A stretch of 64,000 nt of DNA from UBA2386 sp046306335 (lineage in GTDB: Bacteria > Planctomycetota > UBA1135 > UBA2386). The notes below the pieces were generated by a model. It worked only from the letters and a program-made list of their open reading frames with translations. It did no database searches and was not told where the DNA came from. The position numbers and the translations under genes were made by a program. Where the stretch lies: assembly GCA_046306335.1 (NCBI GenBank), contig JBKDXM010000048.1, forward strand, positions 1 to 64,000. Direction: 5' to 3'. Below, in pieces: positions 1 to 8,225 of this stretch (position 1 is the stretch's first letter; the number at the start of each line of letters is the position of its first letter).

Positions 1-2
1 GC

Positions 3-233
3 GAGTGCGAGCTCTTCTACTGGCGCGACGGCGGGCGCGAGGTCGACTTCGTGGCGACGCGCAAGGGCAAGGCGACGGCCATCGAGGTGAAGAGCGGTCG
101 CCGGCGCGACCACCTGCCGGGCATCGCCGCCATGGCCGAGCAGCATCGCCTCGCGCGCAAGCTGCTCGTCGGCGCCGACGGCATCGCGGTCGAGGAGTTC
201 CTGCGGCGGCCGGTGTCGGACTGGCTGGCCTGA
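3..233 (+). CDS. C-terminal fragment of a DUF4143-type AAA ATPase (partial)
   Basis: Only the last 76 or so codons are in the window; the start lies upstream of base 1. The readable part begins ECELFYWRDGGREVDFVATR and continues with AIEVKSG, then ends at the TGA at 231-233. The pattern of an aromatic-rich strand, EVDFV, and an AIEVK strand is the PD-(D/E)XK-like end of the DUF4143 domain, which follows an AAA domain in a very common family of bacterial ATPases with unclear cellular role. Identification rests on this short C-terminal signature only; the ATPase part cannot be seen. It converges on the small peptidase gene that follows, with 13 bases between the stops. Confidence 0.7.
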   Translation, partial: ECELFYWRDGGREVDFVATRKGKATAIEVKSGRRRDHLPGIAAMAEQHRLARKLLVGADGIAVEEFLRRPVSDWLA

Positions 234-246
234 GCGCCTTCGCCGC

Positions 247-723
247 TCACCCGTCCGCCGCGTCGACGAACAGCTCCTCGTCCAGCGTGCCGTGCGCGGC
301 GAGCGCGTCGGCGACGCGGCACAGGCGCTCCCAGGTGTCCTCGTCGGTGAACCAGCCGGCGACCTCGCGCACCCAGCGGCCGAGCAGCTGCTTCTGCTGC
401 GCTGGCACAGCACCGGCGGCGGCGAGGGCCTGCTGCGCCTGCCGCCAGTCGTCCTCCCACGCGGTGAGCGACTCGATCACGTCCATGTCGCCGCGGAAGC
501 GCGCCTCGGCGAGCGGGCCGCCGAGCGCCGACAGGCCGATGCGGCGCGCGCGTTCGATCGGGTCGGCGACGCGCCAGCGCACGGTGGTCGAGCCGTGCAG
601 GTCGCCATCCTCGTCCTCGATGGTGCACTGCACGACCTCGCCGCCGAGCAGGTGCGCGACCAGCGCGTGCCCGGCTTCGTGGTAGGCGGCGGTCTCGTCG
701 TCGAGGTCGTCGGGGTCGAACAT
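247..723 (-). CDS. Stand-alone M41-like zinc peptidase
   Basis: A 158-residue protein with the zinc-metallopeptidase motif HEAGH at residues 15-19, directly after an N-terminal acidic stretch. The context YHEAGHALVAHLLGG matches the peptidase M41 domain of FtsH, where the two histidines bind zinc and Glu is the catalytic base; a later acidic patch (EDDW, about residue 91) sits where FtsH supplies its third ligand. There is no AAA domain, no transmembrane segment and no signal peptide, so this is a cytosolic, unfused M41-like domain. FtsH itself is about 600 residues or more. Small M41-like proteins of this kind are known in planctomycetes, with no established substrate. Start is the ATG at 723. 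Function beyond 'likely metallopeptidase' is inference. Confidence 0.7.
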   Translation of the reverse strand: MFDPDDLDDETAAYHEAGHALVAHLLGGEVVQCTIEDEDGDLHGSTTVRWRVADPIERARRIGLSALGGPLAEARFRGDMDVIESLTAWEDDWRQAQQALAAAGAVPAQQKQLLGRWVREVAGWFTDEDTWERLCRVADALAAHGTLDEELFVDAADG

Positions 724-880
724 CGGGCGGTCGGCGCAGGAACGGGCCGCAGGCTACCTCGGCGCGATCGCAAGCTTCATCGGGTTGGAACGGAATCCAC
801 ACGCGGCCGGAGACCGTCGTCGTCGCGCGGCGCTCCCCAACTTGCCGCCGCAGCTTGCCCCCAGCCCGACGACACCCACG

Positions 881-3034
881 ATGAAGACCAACCTGTTCCT
901 CGCCCGAGCGCTCGTGCTCGGCTGCCTCGGCCTCGGCCTCGCAGCCCAAGGCTCGACGACGGCCGACTTCCGCGTCCTCCCCTACCAGATGAACCCGGCG
1001 CTGGACGGCATCCAGCTGACGTGGTTCACCGTCACCAACACGCCCGGCGCCGTCGCCATCACCGGTCCCGGCCTCGCCGCGCCGCTGACGCTGGCCAGCA
1101 CGCCGGTGCTGGTGCCCGTGCTCGACTACCAGATCGCCGGCGAACTCAACGCCACCGGGGCGTTCCCGTTCGCCACGACGGCGGTCTTCGAGGCCCCCGG
1201 CGTGCCCGCGCGCAACTGGCGGCACCGCGTGCAGGCGACCGGTCTGCAGGCCGACAGCGAGTACGCCTACACGGTGACGCAGGGCGCTTCGACGTACAGC
1301 AACACCTTCCGCACCGCGCCGACGCCGGCGACCAACCGGCCGCTGCGCTTCGTCGCCATCTCCGACAGCGAGACCCTCGTGCTCGGCCGCACGCGCTTCC
1401 GCGAGTGGTCGCGGGCCACGCCGCAGACGGCCTGGAGCACCGGCCGCCCGGTCGGCACGGGCCGCGGCCGCGACCAGTACTTCCTGACCGAGACCGTCGG
1501 CTACCAGGAGAACATCAAGAACATCAAGGCGCGCGACGCCGACATGCTGATCTTCGCCGGCGACCTGATCGAAGGCACCGCCAACGAGTGCCAGCGCCGT
1601 TGGGACGAGTTCTGGCGCCACAACGCCGGCTCGTACGACGACCTCTTCAGCGGCATGCCGTTCGTCGCCGCCATCGGCAACAACTGCATCTACAACGGCG
1701 GCGGCAACGGCACCGCCAACCCGCTGGTCCAGTACGCCCGCCAGCAGTGGTCGGCGTACTTCGACTACCCGGCCAACAACGACCCGCTGGCGAAGGACCT
1801 CTACCACCGCGTCGACTACGGCCCGATCACCGTCCTCACGCTGTGCTCGGTCGGCGCCCTCGGCGCCAACGACAACGTCGCGCCGCCGCAGGGCCAGGGC
1901 CCGAGCGTCAACTTCCCGGACAACCGCGACACCAACCGCGCCTGGCTGCTGAACTACCCCTTCGGCGACCTGCCCGACTTCAACATCGGCACGCTGCAGT
2001 GGAACTGGGCCGTCCAGGAGCTCGCCGCCGCCCGCGCCGCCGGCCAGATCATCTTCGTGCAGTGGCACCACACGCCGTTCAGCCGCGGCGTCCACGGCAG
2101 CAGCGTCACCAGCACGCAGTCCGGCGAGGCGATGCGCATCTACGCGCCGCTGATGGAGCAGTACCGCGTCGCCGCGGTGTTCACCGGCCACAGCGAGGTC
2201 GCCGAGATGAGCTGGTTCGACCTCGACAACGACGGCTACGGCGTGCACCTGTGGGACGTCGGCGCCGCCGGTGACGGCCTGCGCGGCGTCGAGGACGCCC
2301 CGGGCGCGACCAACACGGCGATCACCAACTGGCGCAACAACCCGCTCAACCCGCAGGGCGCTGCGTGGCAGATGAACCCCTACCACGTCTGGTGCGCCGA
2401 CCAGAGCGAGCCGGAGACGTGGGAAGGCAACAAGCTGGTCAGCGGCGGCAAGCACTACGGCTTCCTGGAGTGCGACATCGAGCGGCTGCCGGCCGGCGGC
2501 TACCGCCTGACCTTCCAGAACTGGCACACGTTCCCGCGCAACGCGGGCGACGCCAACTTCACCGTCACCGGCTACGAGCTGCGGCCGTACACCAACCGCG
2601 TCGTGCTCGAAGGCCCGGCCAACGACCTGCGGCCCGTGACCGCCGCCGTGCGCAGCCGCTACGGCGCGCCCTGCCAGGGCCTCGTGCTCGACAGCAACGC
2701 GCCGCGGCTCGGTGCGACGTGGCAGCTGACCACCACGGGCGTCGACGCGATCTCGCCGTTCGTCGTGAACTGGTTCGGCGGCGCTCGCCTCGATCCGGGC
2801 ACCCCGCTGACGCAGCTCGGCTTCGCGGCCCCCGGCTGCAGCGTGCTCGTCGATGCGCTGATCGCGAGCCTGAACGCGCCTGCCACCAGCGGCGAGGCGG
2901 CGCTGGGCGTCACGGTGCCCGCCACGGCCGCCCTGCTCGGCTTGCAGCTGACGGCGCAATCGCTCGCGTTGACGAGCGGCAACGCCGCGATGGTCGCGAC
3001 CTCGAACGGCGTGCAAGCCGCGGTCGGCCGCTGA
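881..3034 (+). CDS. Secreted calcineurin-like (purple acid phosphatase-type) phosphoesterase
   Basis: Start chosen at ATG 881 because it gives a clean signal peptide (MKTNLFLARALVLGCLGLGL, cleavage near AAQG); the frame is open further upstream but reads as non-protein-like Arg-rich sequence. About 717 residues. Residues 30-150 look like the Fn3-like N-terminal domain of purple acid phosphatases, and 155-440 the metallophosphoesterase core: SDSE (161-164), AGDLIEG (226-232), GNN (266-268), QWHHT (about 394) and GHSE (about 435). Compared with the family pattern, GNH has become GNN and GHxH has become GHSE, so the metal site is altered. The last ~120 residues form the Gly/Ala/Leu-rich C-terminal domain seen on other secreted planctomycete proteins. 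Likely exported; substrate unknown. Confidence 0.8.
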   Translation: MKTNLFLARALVLGCLGLGLAAQGSTTADFRVLPYQMNPALDGIQLTWFTVTNTPGAVAITGPGLAAPLTLASTPVLVPVLDYQIAGELNATGAFPFATTAVFEAPGVPARNWRHRVQATGLQADSEYAYTVTQGASTYSNTFRTAPTPATNRPLRFVAISDSETLVLGRTRFREWSRATPQTAWSTGRPVGTGRGRDQYFLTETVGYQENIKNIKARDADMLIFAGDLIEGTANECQRRWDEFWRHNAGSYDDLFSGMPFVAAIGNNCIYNGGGNGTANPLVQYARQQWSAYFDYPANNDPLAKDLYHRVDYGPITVLTLCSVGALGANDNVAPPQGQGPSVNFPDNRDTNRAWLLNYPFGDLPDFNIGTLQWNWAVQELAAARAAGQIIFVQWHHTPFSRGVHGSSVTSTQSGEAMRIYAPLMEQYRVAAVFTGHSEVAEMSWFDLDNDGYGVHLWDVGAAGDGLRGVEDAPGATNTAITNWRNNPLNPQGAAWQMNPYHVWCADQSEPETWEGNKLVSGGKHYGFLECDIERLPAGGYRLTFQNWHTFPRNAGDANFTVTGYELRPYTNRVVLEGPANDLRPVTAAVRSRYGAPCQGLVLDSNAPRLGATWQLTTTGVDAISPFVVNWFGGARLDPGTPLTQLGFAAPGCSVLVDALIASLNAPATSGEAALGVTVPATAALLGLQLTAQSLALTSGNAAMVATSNGVQAAVGR

Positions 3035-4550
3035 TTCCGACGCGGGCCGCGGCGCAAGGAACGCGCCGCGGCCCGACCCCACAGGCCAGGATCGCGCGGA
3101 CGACGCGCGCCGGCTCGACGCCGGTCAGCTTGGTGTCGAGCCCGCGGAACGGGAACACCAGCCGCTCGTGGTCGATGCCGAGGCAGTGCAGGATCGTCGC
3201 GTGCAGGTCGCGCACGTGCACCGGATCGCGGGCGACGTTGTAGCAGAAGTCGTCGGTCGCGCCGTGTTCGATGCCGCCGCGCACGCCGCCGCCGGCGAGC
3301 CACATGGTGAAGCAGCGGCCGTGGTGGTCGCGGCCGCTGCTCGGGTCGCCGAGCGCGCCCTGGCTGTAGGCGGTGCGGCCGAACTCGGTCGCGAACACGA
3401 CCAGCGTGTCGTCGAGCAGGCCGCGCTGGCGCAGGTCCTTGAGCACCGCCGCGGTCGCCTGGTCGACGTCGCGGCACTGGTTGGGCAGCTGGCGCGCGAG
3501 GGCGATGTGCTGGTCCCAACCGCGATGGAACAGCTGCACGAAGCGCACGCCCCGTTCGAGCAGCCGGCGCGCCATCAGGCAGTTGGCGGCGTAGCTGCCC
3601 GGCCGGCGCACGTCGGGCCCGTACATCGCGAGCGTCGCCTCGCTCTCGCCGCGCAGGTCGGCGAGTTCGGGCACCGACGTCTGCATGCGGAACGCCAGTT
3701 CGTACGCGGCGAGGCGCGCGCCGATCTCCGGATCCTGCACGTCCTCGGCATGGCGCGCGTCCAGCGCCTGCAGGTCGTCGAGCTGCGCGCGGCGCTGATC
3801 GCGCGCGACGCCGTCGGGATCGCGCAGGTACAGCACCGGATCGGCGCCGGGCCGCAGGCCGACGCCCTGGTGCGACGACGGCAGGAAGCCGCTGCCCCAC
3901 AGGCGCGAGAAGATCGGCTGGCCGGGGTTCTTGCCGGAGCCCTGCGAGACCATCGCGACGAACGCCGGCAAGTCGGCGTTCTCGGTGCCGAGTCCGTAGC
4001 TGGCCCACGCGCCCATCGACGCGTAACCGGGTAGCTGGTTGCCGGTGTTGAGCAGCGTGATCGCCGGGTCGTGGTTGATCGCTTCGGTGTGCATGCTCTT
4101 CAGCAGGCACAGTTCGTCCGCAGCGCCCTGGAGGTGCGGCATCAGGTCGCTGATCCACAGGCCGCTCTGCCCGCAGCGTTTGCCGGGCAGCAGCGACGGC
4201 ACGACCGGGAAGCTGCCCTGGCCCGAGGTCATGCCGGTGACGCGCTGCGTGCCGCGCACCGACGGCGGCAGCTCCTTGCCGGCGTGCGCGTGCAGGCTCG
4301 GCTTGTCGTCGAACAGGTCGATGTGCGACACGCCCTCGCTCTGGAACAGCACGAGCACGCGGCGCGCGCGCGGCGCGAAGTGCGGGCCGGCCGGTGCTGT
4401 GCCGGCGACGCTCGCGCCCGGGCCCGCGGCGCAGCCGCCGAGCAGCGAGCCGAGCGCGATCTGTCCGAGCCCGCCGGCGGCCGAGGCGAGGAAGGCGCGG
4501 CGCGCGGGGCGCAGCGCGTCGTCCGGACGGCGATCGGAGCGCGCGTTCAT
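2910..4550 (-). CDS. Tat-exported DUF1501 family protein with an abnormal C-terminal extension
   Basis: 546 residues. The N-terminus has a twin-arginine region (RPARRAFLASAAGG) followed by a hydrophobic stretch ending GGC, so a Tat-exported and possibly lipid-anchored protein. The body is the sulfatase-like DUF1501 fold found in hundreds of planctomycete proteins (SEGVSHIDLFDDKP, FATEFGRTAYSQG, GRDHHGRCFTMWLAGGG). Function in the family is unproven. The ATG at 4550 overlaps the TGA of the upstream PSCyt1 gene (ATGA), showing translational coupling. Family members normally end just after the GVEPARVVRAILA segment; here the frame continues for about 57 Arg/Pro-rich residues, through the hairpin at 3043-3075 and 125 bases into the opposite gene, which suggests a lost stop codon at 3081-3083. 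Confidence 0.88.
   Translation of the reverse strand: MNARSDRRPDDALRPARRAFLASAAGGLGQIALGSLLGGCAAGPGASVAGTAPAGPHFAPRARRVLVLFQSEGVSHIDLFDDKPSLHAHAGKELPPSVRGTQRVTGMTSGQGSFPVVPSLLPGKRCGQSGLWISDLMPHLQGAADELCLLKSMHTEAINHDPAITLLNTGNQLPGYASMGAWASYGLGTENADLPAFVAMVSQGSGKNPGQPIFSRLWGSGFLPSSHQGVGLRPGADPVLYLRDPDGVARDQRRAQLDDLQALDARHAEDVQDPEIGARLAAYELAFRMQTSVPELADLRGESEATLAMYGPDVRRPGSYAANCLMARRLLERGVRFVQLFHRGWDQHIALARQLPNQCRDVDQATAAVLKDLRQRGLLDDTLVVFATEFGRTAYSQGALGDPSSGRDHHGRCFTMWLAGGGVRGGIEHGATDDFCYNVARDPVHVRDLHATILHCLGIDHERLVFPFRGLDTKLTGVEPARVVRAILACGVGPRRVPCAAARVGISGRPRLARRSRSRPSRRCRSSTRAIAPSAASRAGRPWRAP
3043..3075. terminator. Perfect 13-bp inverted repeat between convergent genes
   Basis: The arms CGGGCCGCGGCGC (3043-3055) and GCGCCGCGGCCCG (3063-3075) are exactly complementary around a 7-base loop. 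It begins 9 bases after the phosphatase stop and lies where a bidirectional terminator would be expected. There is no T-tract, as is common in GC-rich genomes, so intrinsic termination is inference. The hairpin is inside the open frame of the opposing DUF1501 gene. Confidence 0.6.
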
Positions 4551-7500
4551 GGCTTGGTCACCGCGTCGGTCAGGTTGAGCAGCAGCGTCGCGACCTGCGT
4601 CCACGCCGCGTGCTCGGCGGGCGCGATCGCCGTCGTCCGCGGCGCTTCGCCGTGCGCGAGCAGCCGGGTCGCGGCCTCCGGGTCGCCGGCGTAGCGCGCG
4701 CGTTCGCGGCGGAGCGCGCGGCGCATCACGGCGAGGTCGTCGCCGGCCGGCGCGCGCGAAGTCGCCTCGGTGAACGCCCAGCGCAGGCGCGCGTCGTCGT
4801 CCGCGGCGCGCTGCACGATGCGCTCGGCGAACGCGCGCGCGGCCTCGACGAAGGTCACGTCGTTGAGCAGCACGAGCGCCTGCAGCGGCGTGTTGGTCGC
4901 CGCGCGATCGACGACGCAGACCTCGCGGTTGGGCGCGTCGAACAGCGCCATGTTGGGCGGCGGCAGCGTGCGCTTCCAGTAGGTGTAGAGGCTGCGGCGC
5001 CACAGCTTCTCGCCGTGGTCCTGCACGAACGCCTGCGCCGTCGCCGGCGAGCTGCCGAAGTGGCTGATCTCGCGCCACGGATCGCCGGGCGTGTACGGAT
5101 TGACGCTCGGGCCGCCGAGCTGGCGCACGAGCAGTCCGCTGACGGCGAGCGCGTGGTCGCGCACCAGCTCGGCCGGCAGGCGATGGCGCGGGCCGCGCGC
5201 GAGCAGGCGGTTGTCGGGATCGCGGGCGCGCGCCGCCGCGTCGACGACCGGCGACTGCCGGTAGGTCGCGCTGGTGACGATCTGCCGCAGCAGGCGGCGC
5301 ACGTCCCAGCCGTGGCGCACGAAGTCGACGGCGAGCCAGTCGAGCAGCTCCGGATGCGTCGGCAGCTCGCCCTGCGTGCCGAAGTCCGCGGGCGTGCGCA
5401 CGAGGCCGGCGCCGAACAGCATCTGCCAGAAGCGGTTGACGGCGACGCGCGCGGTCAGCGGGTGCGCCGGATCGACGGCCCAGCGCGCGAGCACGAGGCG
5501 GTCGGCGACGACGCCGGCCGGCAGCGGCGGCAACGCGGCCGGCACGCCGGCGGCGACCGGTTCGCGCGGCTGGTCGTAGACGCCGCGGTGCAGCACGTGC
5601 GTCGGACGCGGCTCGGCGCGGGTGTCCATCACCATGGCGGCGAACTTCTGCGTGCGCACGGCGAGCCGCTCGCGCGCGTTCTGCAGGTCGACGCGCAGCG
5701 GCTCCAGCGCCGGCGCGCGGCGGGCGACGTACGCGGCGATTTGCTGGCGTTCGGCGTCGGCGAGCGGGCCGTCGTGCTGCACCAGCGCGAGGATCGCCGG
5801 CGGCAGGTCCGTGCCGTCGTCGCTGCCGGTGACGGCGAAGAACTCCATGCGCTTGGCGGTCAGCTCGCCGTAGCGCCCGAAGTGCAGCTGCGCCGTCAGG
5901 TGGCGCGCGTCGGGCGGCAGCGGCTCGGCGAAGGTCGCGGTCAGGTGCACCGGCCCCTCGGCGGCCAGGTCCGGCATCCAGCCGGTGCGCGCCGGCGTGT
6001 CGAGCGCGCCCTCCGGTCGATCGCGGCCGTCGTCGCTCTCCTGCCAGCTGCTCGCGGTCACGCGCGCGATCGGCGTCAGCTCGTAGAGGTTGACCTGGTC
6101 GCTGCGCACCGTGCCGACGCTGACCGACAGGCAGGTCAGCGCGAACGTGCGCTTGCCGTCCTTGCCGCCGCCCCAGCCCCAGCCTTCGGCCGGATTCGCC
6201 GGATCGGCGTGCATGACGACACGGAGGCCGGTGATCGGCGCGCTGGTCGCCGGCAGCTCCATCGCCACGTCGAACGCGAGCGCCGACATCGGCCGGTCCA
6301 CCACTGCGTACTGCGCGTCGGCGATGCGGAAGCCGCTGCCGGTGTTCGGCGTGCTGATCGTCGTCGGCGTGCAGCGGTGCAGCGCCATGCCTTTGCCGCG
6401 CGCGGCGAGGCGCGCGCGCTGCTCGGCGACCCAGGCGTCGACGAGCGCAGGCGCCGGCGCGGCGAGCTGCGCCTGCAGCGCCGCGATGCGCGCGCGCAGC
6501 GCGTCCTCCTCGCCGGTCGGCAGCGTCGTGGCGACGTCGAGCGTCGGCGGCGCGTTGTGGCCGCCGTCGCCGCCGTGCGCCGGTTCGCTGGTCTGGTTGA
6601 AGAACGCGAACAGGCCGTAGTACTCGCGCTGCGAGATCGGGTCGTACTTGTGGTCGTGGCACTGCGCGCAGCCGACGGTCAGGCCGAGCACCGCCTCGCC
6701 GAACGTCTTGGTGCGGTCGACGCCGTAGGTGACGAGGTTCTCCTCGGCGATGGTGCCGCCCTCGTGCGTGATCATCGCGTTGCGCTGGAAGCCGGTCGCC
6801 GTGCGCGTGGCGTCGGCGGCGTCGGGCAGCAGGTCGCCGGCGAGCTGTTCGACGAGGAAGCGGTCGAACGGCTTGTTGGCGGCGAACGCGGCGATCACCC
6901 AGTCGCGCCACAGCCACATGTGGCGACCGCCGTCGATCGAGAAGCCGTTGGTGTCGGCGTAGCGCGACGCGTCGAGCCACGGCAGCGCCAACCGCTCGGC
7001 GCAGTGCGGGCTCGCCAGCAAGCGGTCGACCGCGCGCTCGTAGGCGTCCGGCGCGGCGTCGGCGACGAAGGCGGCGACCTCGTCGGCGGTCGGCGGCAGG
7101 CCGGTGAGGTCGAGGCTCAGGCGGCGCAGCAGCGTCGCGCGGTCGGCCTGCTGGTTCCAGGCGATGCCCCGGGCCCGCAGCGGCGCGCGCACGAAGGCGT
7201 CGATCGGCGTCGGCGCGTCCGCGGCAGGCAGCGCCGGGACCGGCGCCGCGGCCGGCGGCACGAACGCCCAGTGCGCGGCGTACGGCGCGCCGGCGGCGAT
7301 CCACTGGCGCAGCCGTTCCTTCTGCTCGGGCGCGAGCGGCTTGTGCGCGTCGGGCGGAGGCATGACGTCGTCGGGGTCCGAAGACGTCACGCGCTGCCAC
7401 AGCGCGCTCGCGGCCGGATCGCCGGGCACGATCACAGCACCGCCGTCGCGCGCGGCCAGCGCGTCCTCGCGGCGATCGAGCCGCAGGTCGGCCTTGCGCG

Positions 7501-7666
7501 CGGCGGCGTCGGGGCCGTGGCAGGCGTAGCAGTGCGCTGCCAGGATGGGCCGGACGTCGCGCGGGAAGTCGACGGCCCCGGACTGCGCCGGGGCCGTGGT
7601 TGCCGCCGCGAACGCGACGGGCACGGCGAACCAGCGCCGGGACGAGCGGCGGAACGAGCGCGGCAT
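4547..7666 (-). CDS. PSCyt1/DUF1549/DUF1553 cytochrome-like protein
   Basis: 1039 residues with a signal peptide (RRWFAVPVAFAAATTAPAQS), start ATG 7666. The N-terminal planctomycete cytochrome domain (PSCyt1) shows one CxxCH heme site, CYACH, about 45 residues in, with the downstream DVMPPPD segment typical of its axial-Met region. DUF1549 follows (WLDASRYADTNGF, MWLWRDWVI, FNQTSE), then a jelly-roll-like concanavalin/F5/8-type insert, then DUF1553 (NRFWQMLFGAGLV, PELLDWLAVDF, SATYRQS, LYTYWKRTLPPP). These proteins are nearly always followed, as here, by a DUF1501 gene; the two are thought to form an exported pair, but no reaction is established. The stop overlaps the start of the DUF1501 gene. 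It lies divergently from tatA. Confidence 0.92.
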   Translation of the reverse strand: MPRSFRRSSRRWFAVPVAFAAATTAPAQSGAVDFPRDVRPILAAHCYACHGPDAAARKADLRLDRREDALAARDGGAVIVPGDPAASALWQRVTSSDPDDVMPPPDAHKPLAPEQKERLRQWIAAGAPYAAHWAFVPPAAAPVPALPAADAPTPIDAFVRAPLRARGIAWNQQADRATLLRRLSLDLTGLPPTADEVAAFVADAAPDAYERAVDRLLASPHCAERLALPWLDASRYADTNGFSIDGGRHMWLWRDWVIAAFAANKPFDRFLVEQLAGDLLPDAADATRTATGFQRNAMITHEGGTIAEENLVTYGVDRTKTFGEAVLGLTVGCAQCHDHKYDPISQREYYGLFAFFNQTSEPAHGGDGGHNAPPTLDVATTLPTGEEDALRARIAALQAQLAAPAPALVDAWVAEQRARLAARGKGMALHRCTPTTISTPNTGSGFRIADAQYAVVDRPMSALAFDVAMELPATSAPITGLRVVMHADPANPAEGWGWGGGKDGKRTFALTCLSVSVGTVRSDQVNLYELTPIARVTASSWQESDDGRDRPEGALDTPARTGWMPDLAAEGPVHLTATFAEPLPPDARHLTAQLHFGRYGELTAKRMEFFAVTGSDDGTDLPPAILALVQHDGPLADAERQQIAAYVARRAPALEPLRVDLQNARERLAVRTQKFAAMVMDTRAEPRPTHVLHRGVYDQPREPVAAGVPAALPPLPAGVVADRLVLARWAVDPAHPLTARVAVNRFWQMLFGAGLVRTPADFGTQGELPTHPELLDWLAVDFVRHGWDVRRLLRQIVTSATYRQSPVVDAAARARDPDNRLLARGPRHRLPAELVRDHALAVSGLLVRQLGGPSVNPYTPGDPWREISHFGSSPATAQAFVQDHGEKLWRRSLYTYWKRTLPPPNMALFDAPNREVCVVDRAATNTPLQALVLLNDVTFVEAARAFAERIVQRAADDDARLRWAFTEATSRAPAGDDLAVMRRALRRERARYAGDPEAATRLLAHGEAPRTTAIAPAEHAAWTQVATLLLNLTDAVTKP

Positions 7667-7792
7667 CGCCGCAACATAGAACGCCCGGTCGATCGCGCCA
7701 CGGCCGCGACCGCAGGCACGAAGTCGTGACGATTGCGCCGGACAGCCGCGGTGGTTCGCTCGTCGCCTCGAGGCGCGTATGCTGCGCCGCCC

Positions 7793-8212
7793 GTGTTCGC
7801 GATCCTTCCCTCCCTCGGCTGGCAGGAGATGTTCCTGCTCGGCCTGCTCGGGTTGCTGCTCTACGGCCGCAACCTGCCGCAGGCGGGCAAGACGCTCGGC
7901 CGCTACGTCGCGCAGTTCCGCCGCGGCTTCCAGGAGTTCAAGGACCAGATGGACCGCGACGAGACGGTGCGCGAGATGCGCAAGACGATCGACGACACCA
8001 AGCGCGAGATGCAGCGCGCGACGACGGTCCCGCAGGCGATCGCCAACCCGGCGCAGGCGATGCGCACGTTCGCACAGGACGCGCTGCACGCGCCGGTCGA
8101 CGACAAGGGCGACGACGTCGCCGACGAGCCGCCACCGCCGCCGGACGGCAACCCGGCCGACAAGAACCCCTACGCCGACCGCCGCGAAGACCACGACGCG
8201 CCGCCGCGGTGA
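7793..8212 (+). CDS. tatA: TatA/TatB-family twin-arginine translocase subunit
   Basis: 139 residues from a GTG start at 7793, chosen because it places the single N-terminal membrane segment (EMFLLGLLGLLLYGR) at residues 12-26, as in TatA/TatB, followed by the amphipathic helix (LPQAGKTLGRYVAQFRRGF). The remaining tail is charged and Pro/Asp-rich. TatA homologues pair with TatC to move folded proteins with RR signals; no tatC is in the window. The adjacent Tat-type DUF1501 protein is a plausible client. TatA and TatB cannot be separated with confidence on sequence alone; the long tail (about 95 residues after the helix) leans towards TatB. Confidence 0.82.
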   Translation: MFAILPSLGWQEMFLLGLLGLLLYGRNLPQAGKTLGRYVAQFRRGFQEFKDQMDRDETVREMRKTIDDTKREMQRATTVPQAIANPAQAMRTFAQDALHAPVDDKGDDVADEPPPPPDGNPADKNPYADRREDHDAPPR

Positions 8213-8219
8213 CCGCGGC
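8203..8219. terminator. Short GC hairpin between convergent tatA and MshEN genes
   Basis: GCCGCG (8203-8208) pairs with CGCGGC (8214-8219) around GTGAC. It spans the tatA stop and ends 6 bases before the stop of the opposing gene. No T-tract. A weak candidate for a shared terminator. Confidence 0.3.
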
Positions 8220-8225
8220 CGCGGC

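Noticed and set aside
17..3082. A 1021-codon open frame on the minus strand
   Set aside because: It runs antisense to the phosphatase and the peptidase genes. Arg/Ala/Val-rich with no motif: a typical GC-driven shadow frame.
4394..7729. A 1111-codon open frame on the plus strand
   Set aside because: Antisense to the PSCyt1/DUF1501 pair; Arg-rich, no signal or domain, explained by high GC.
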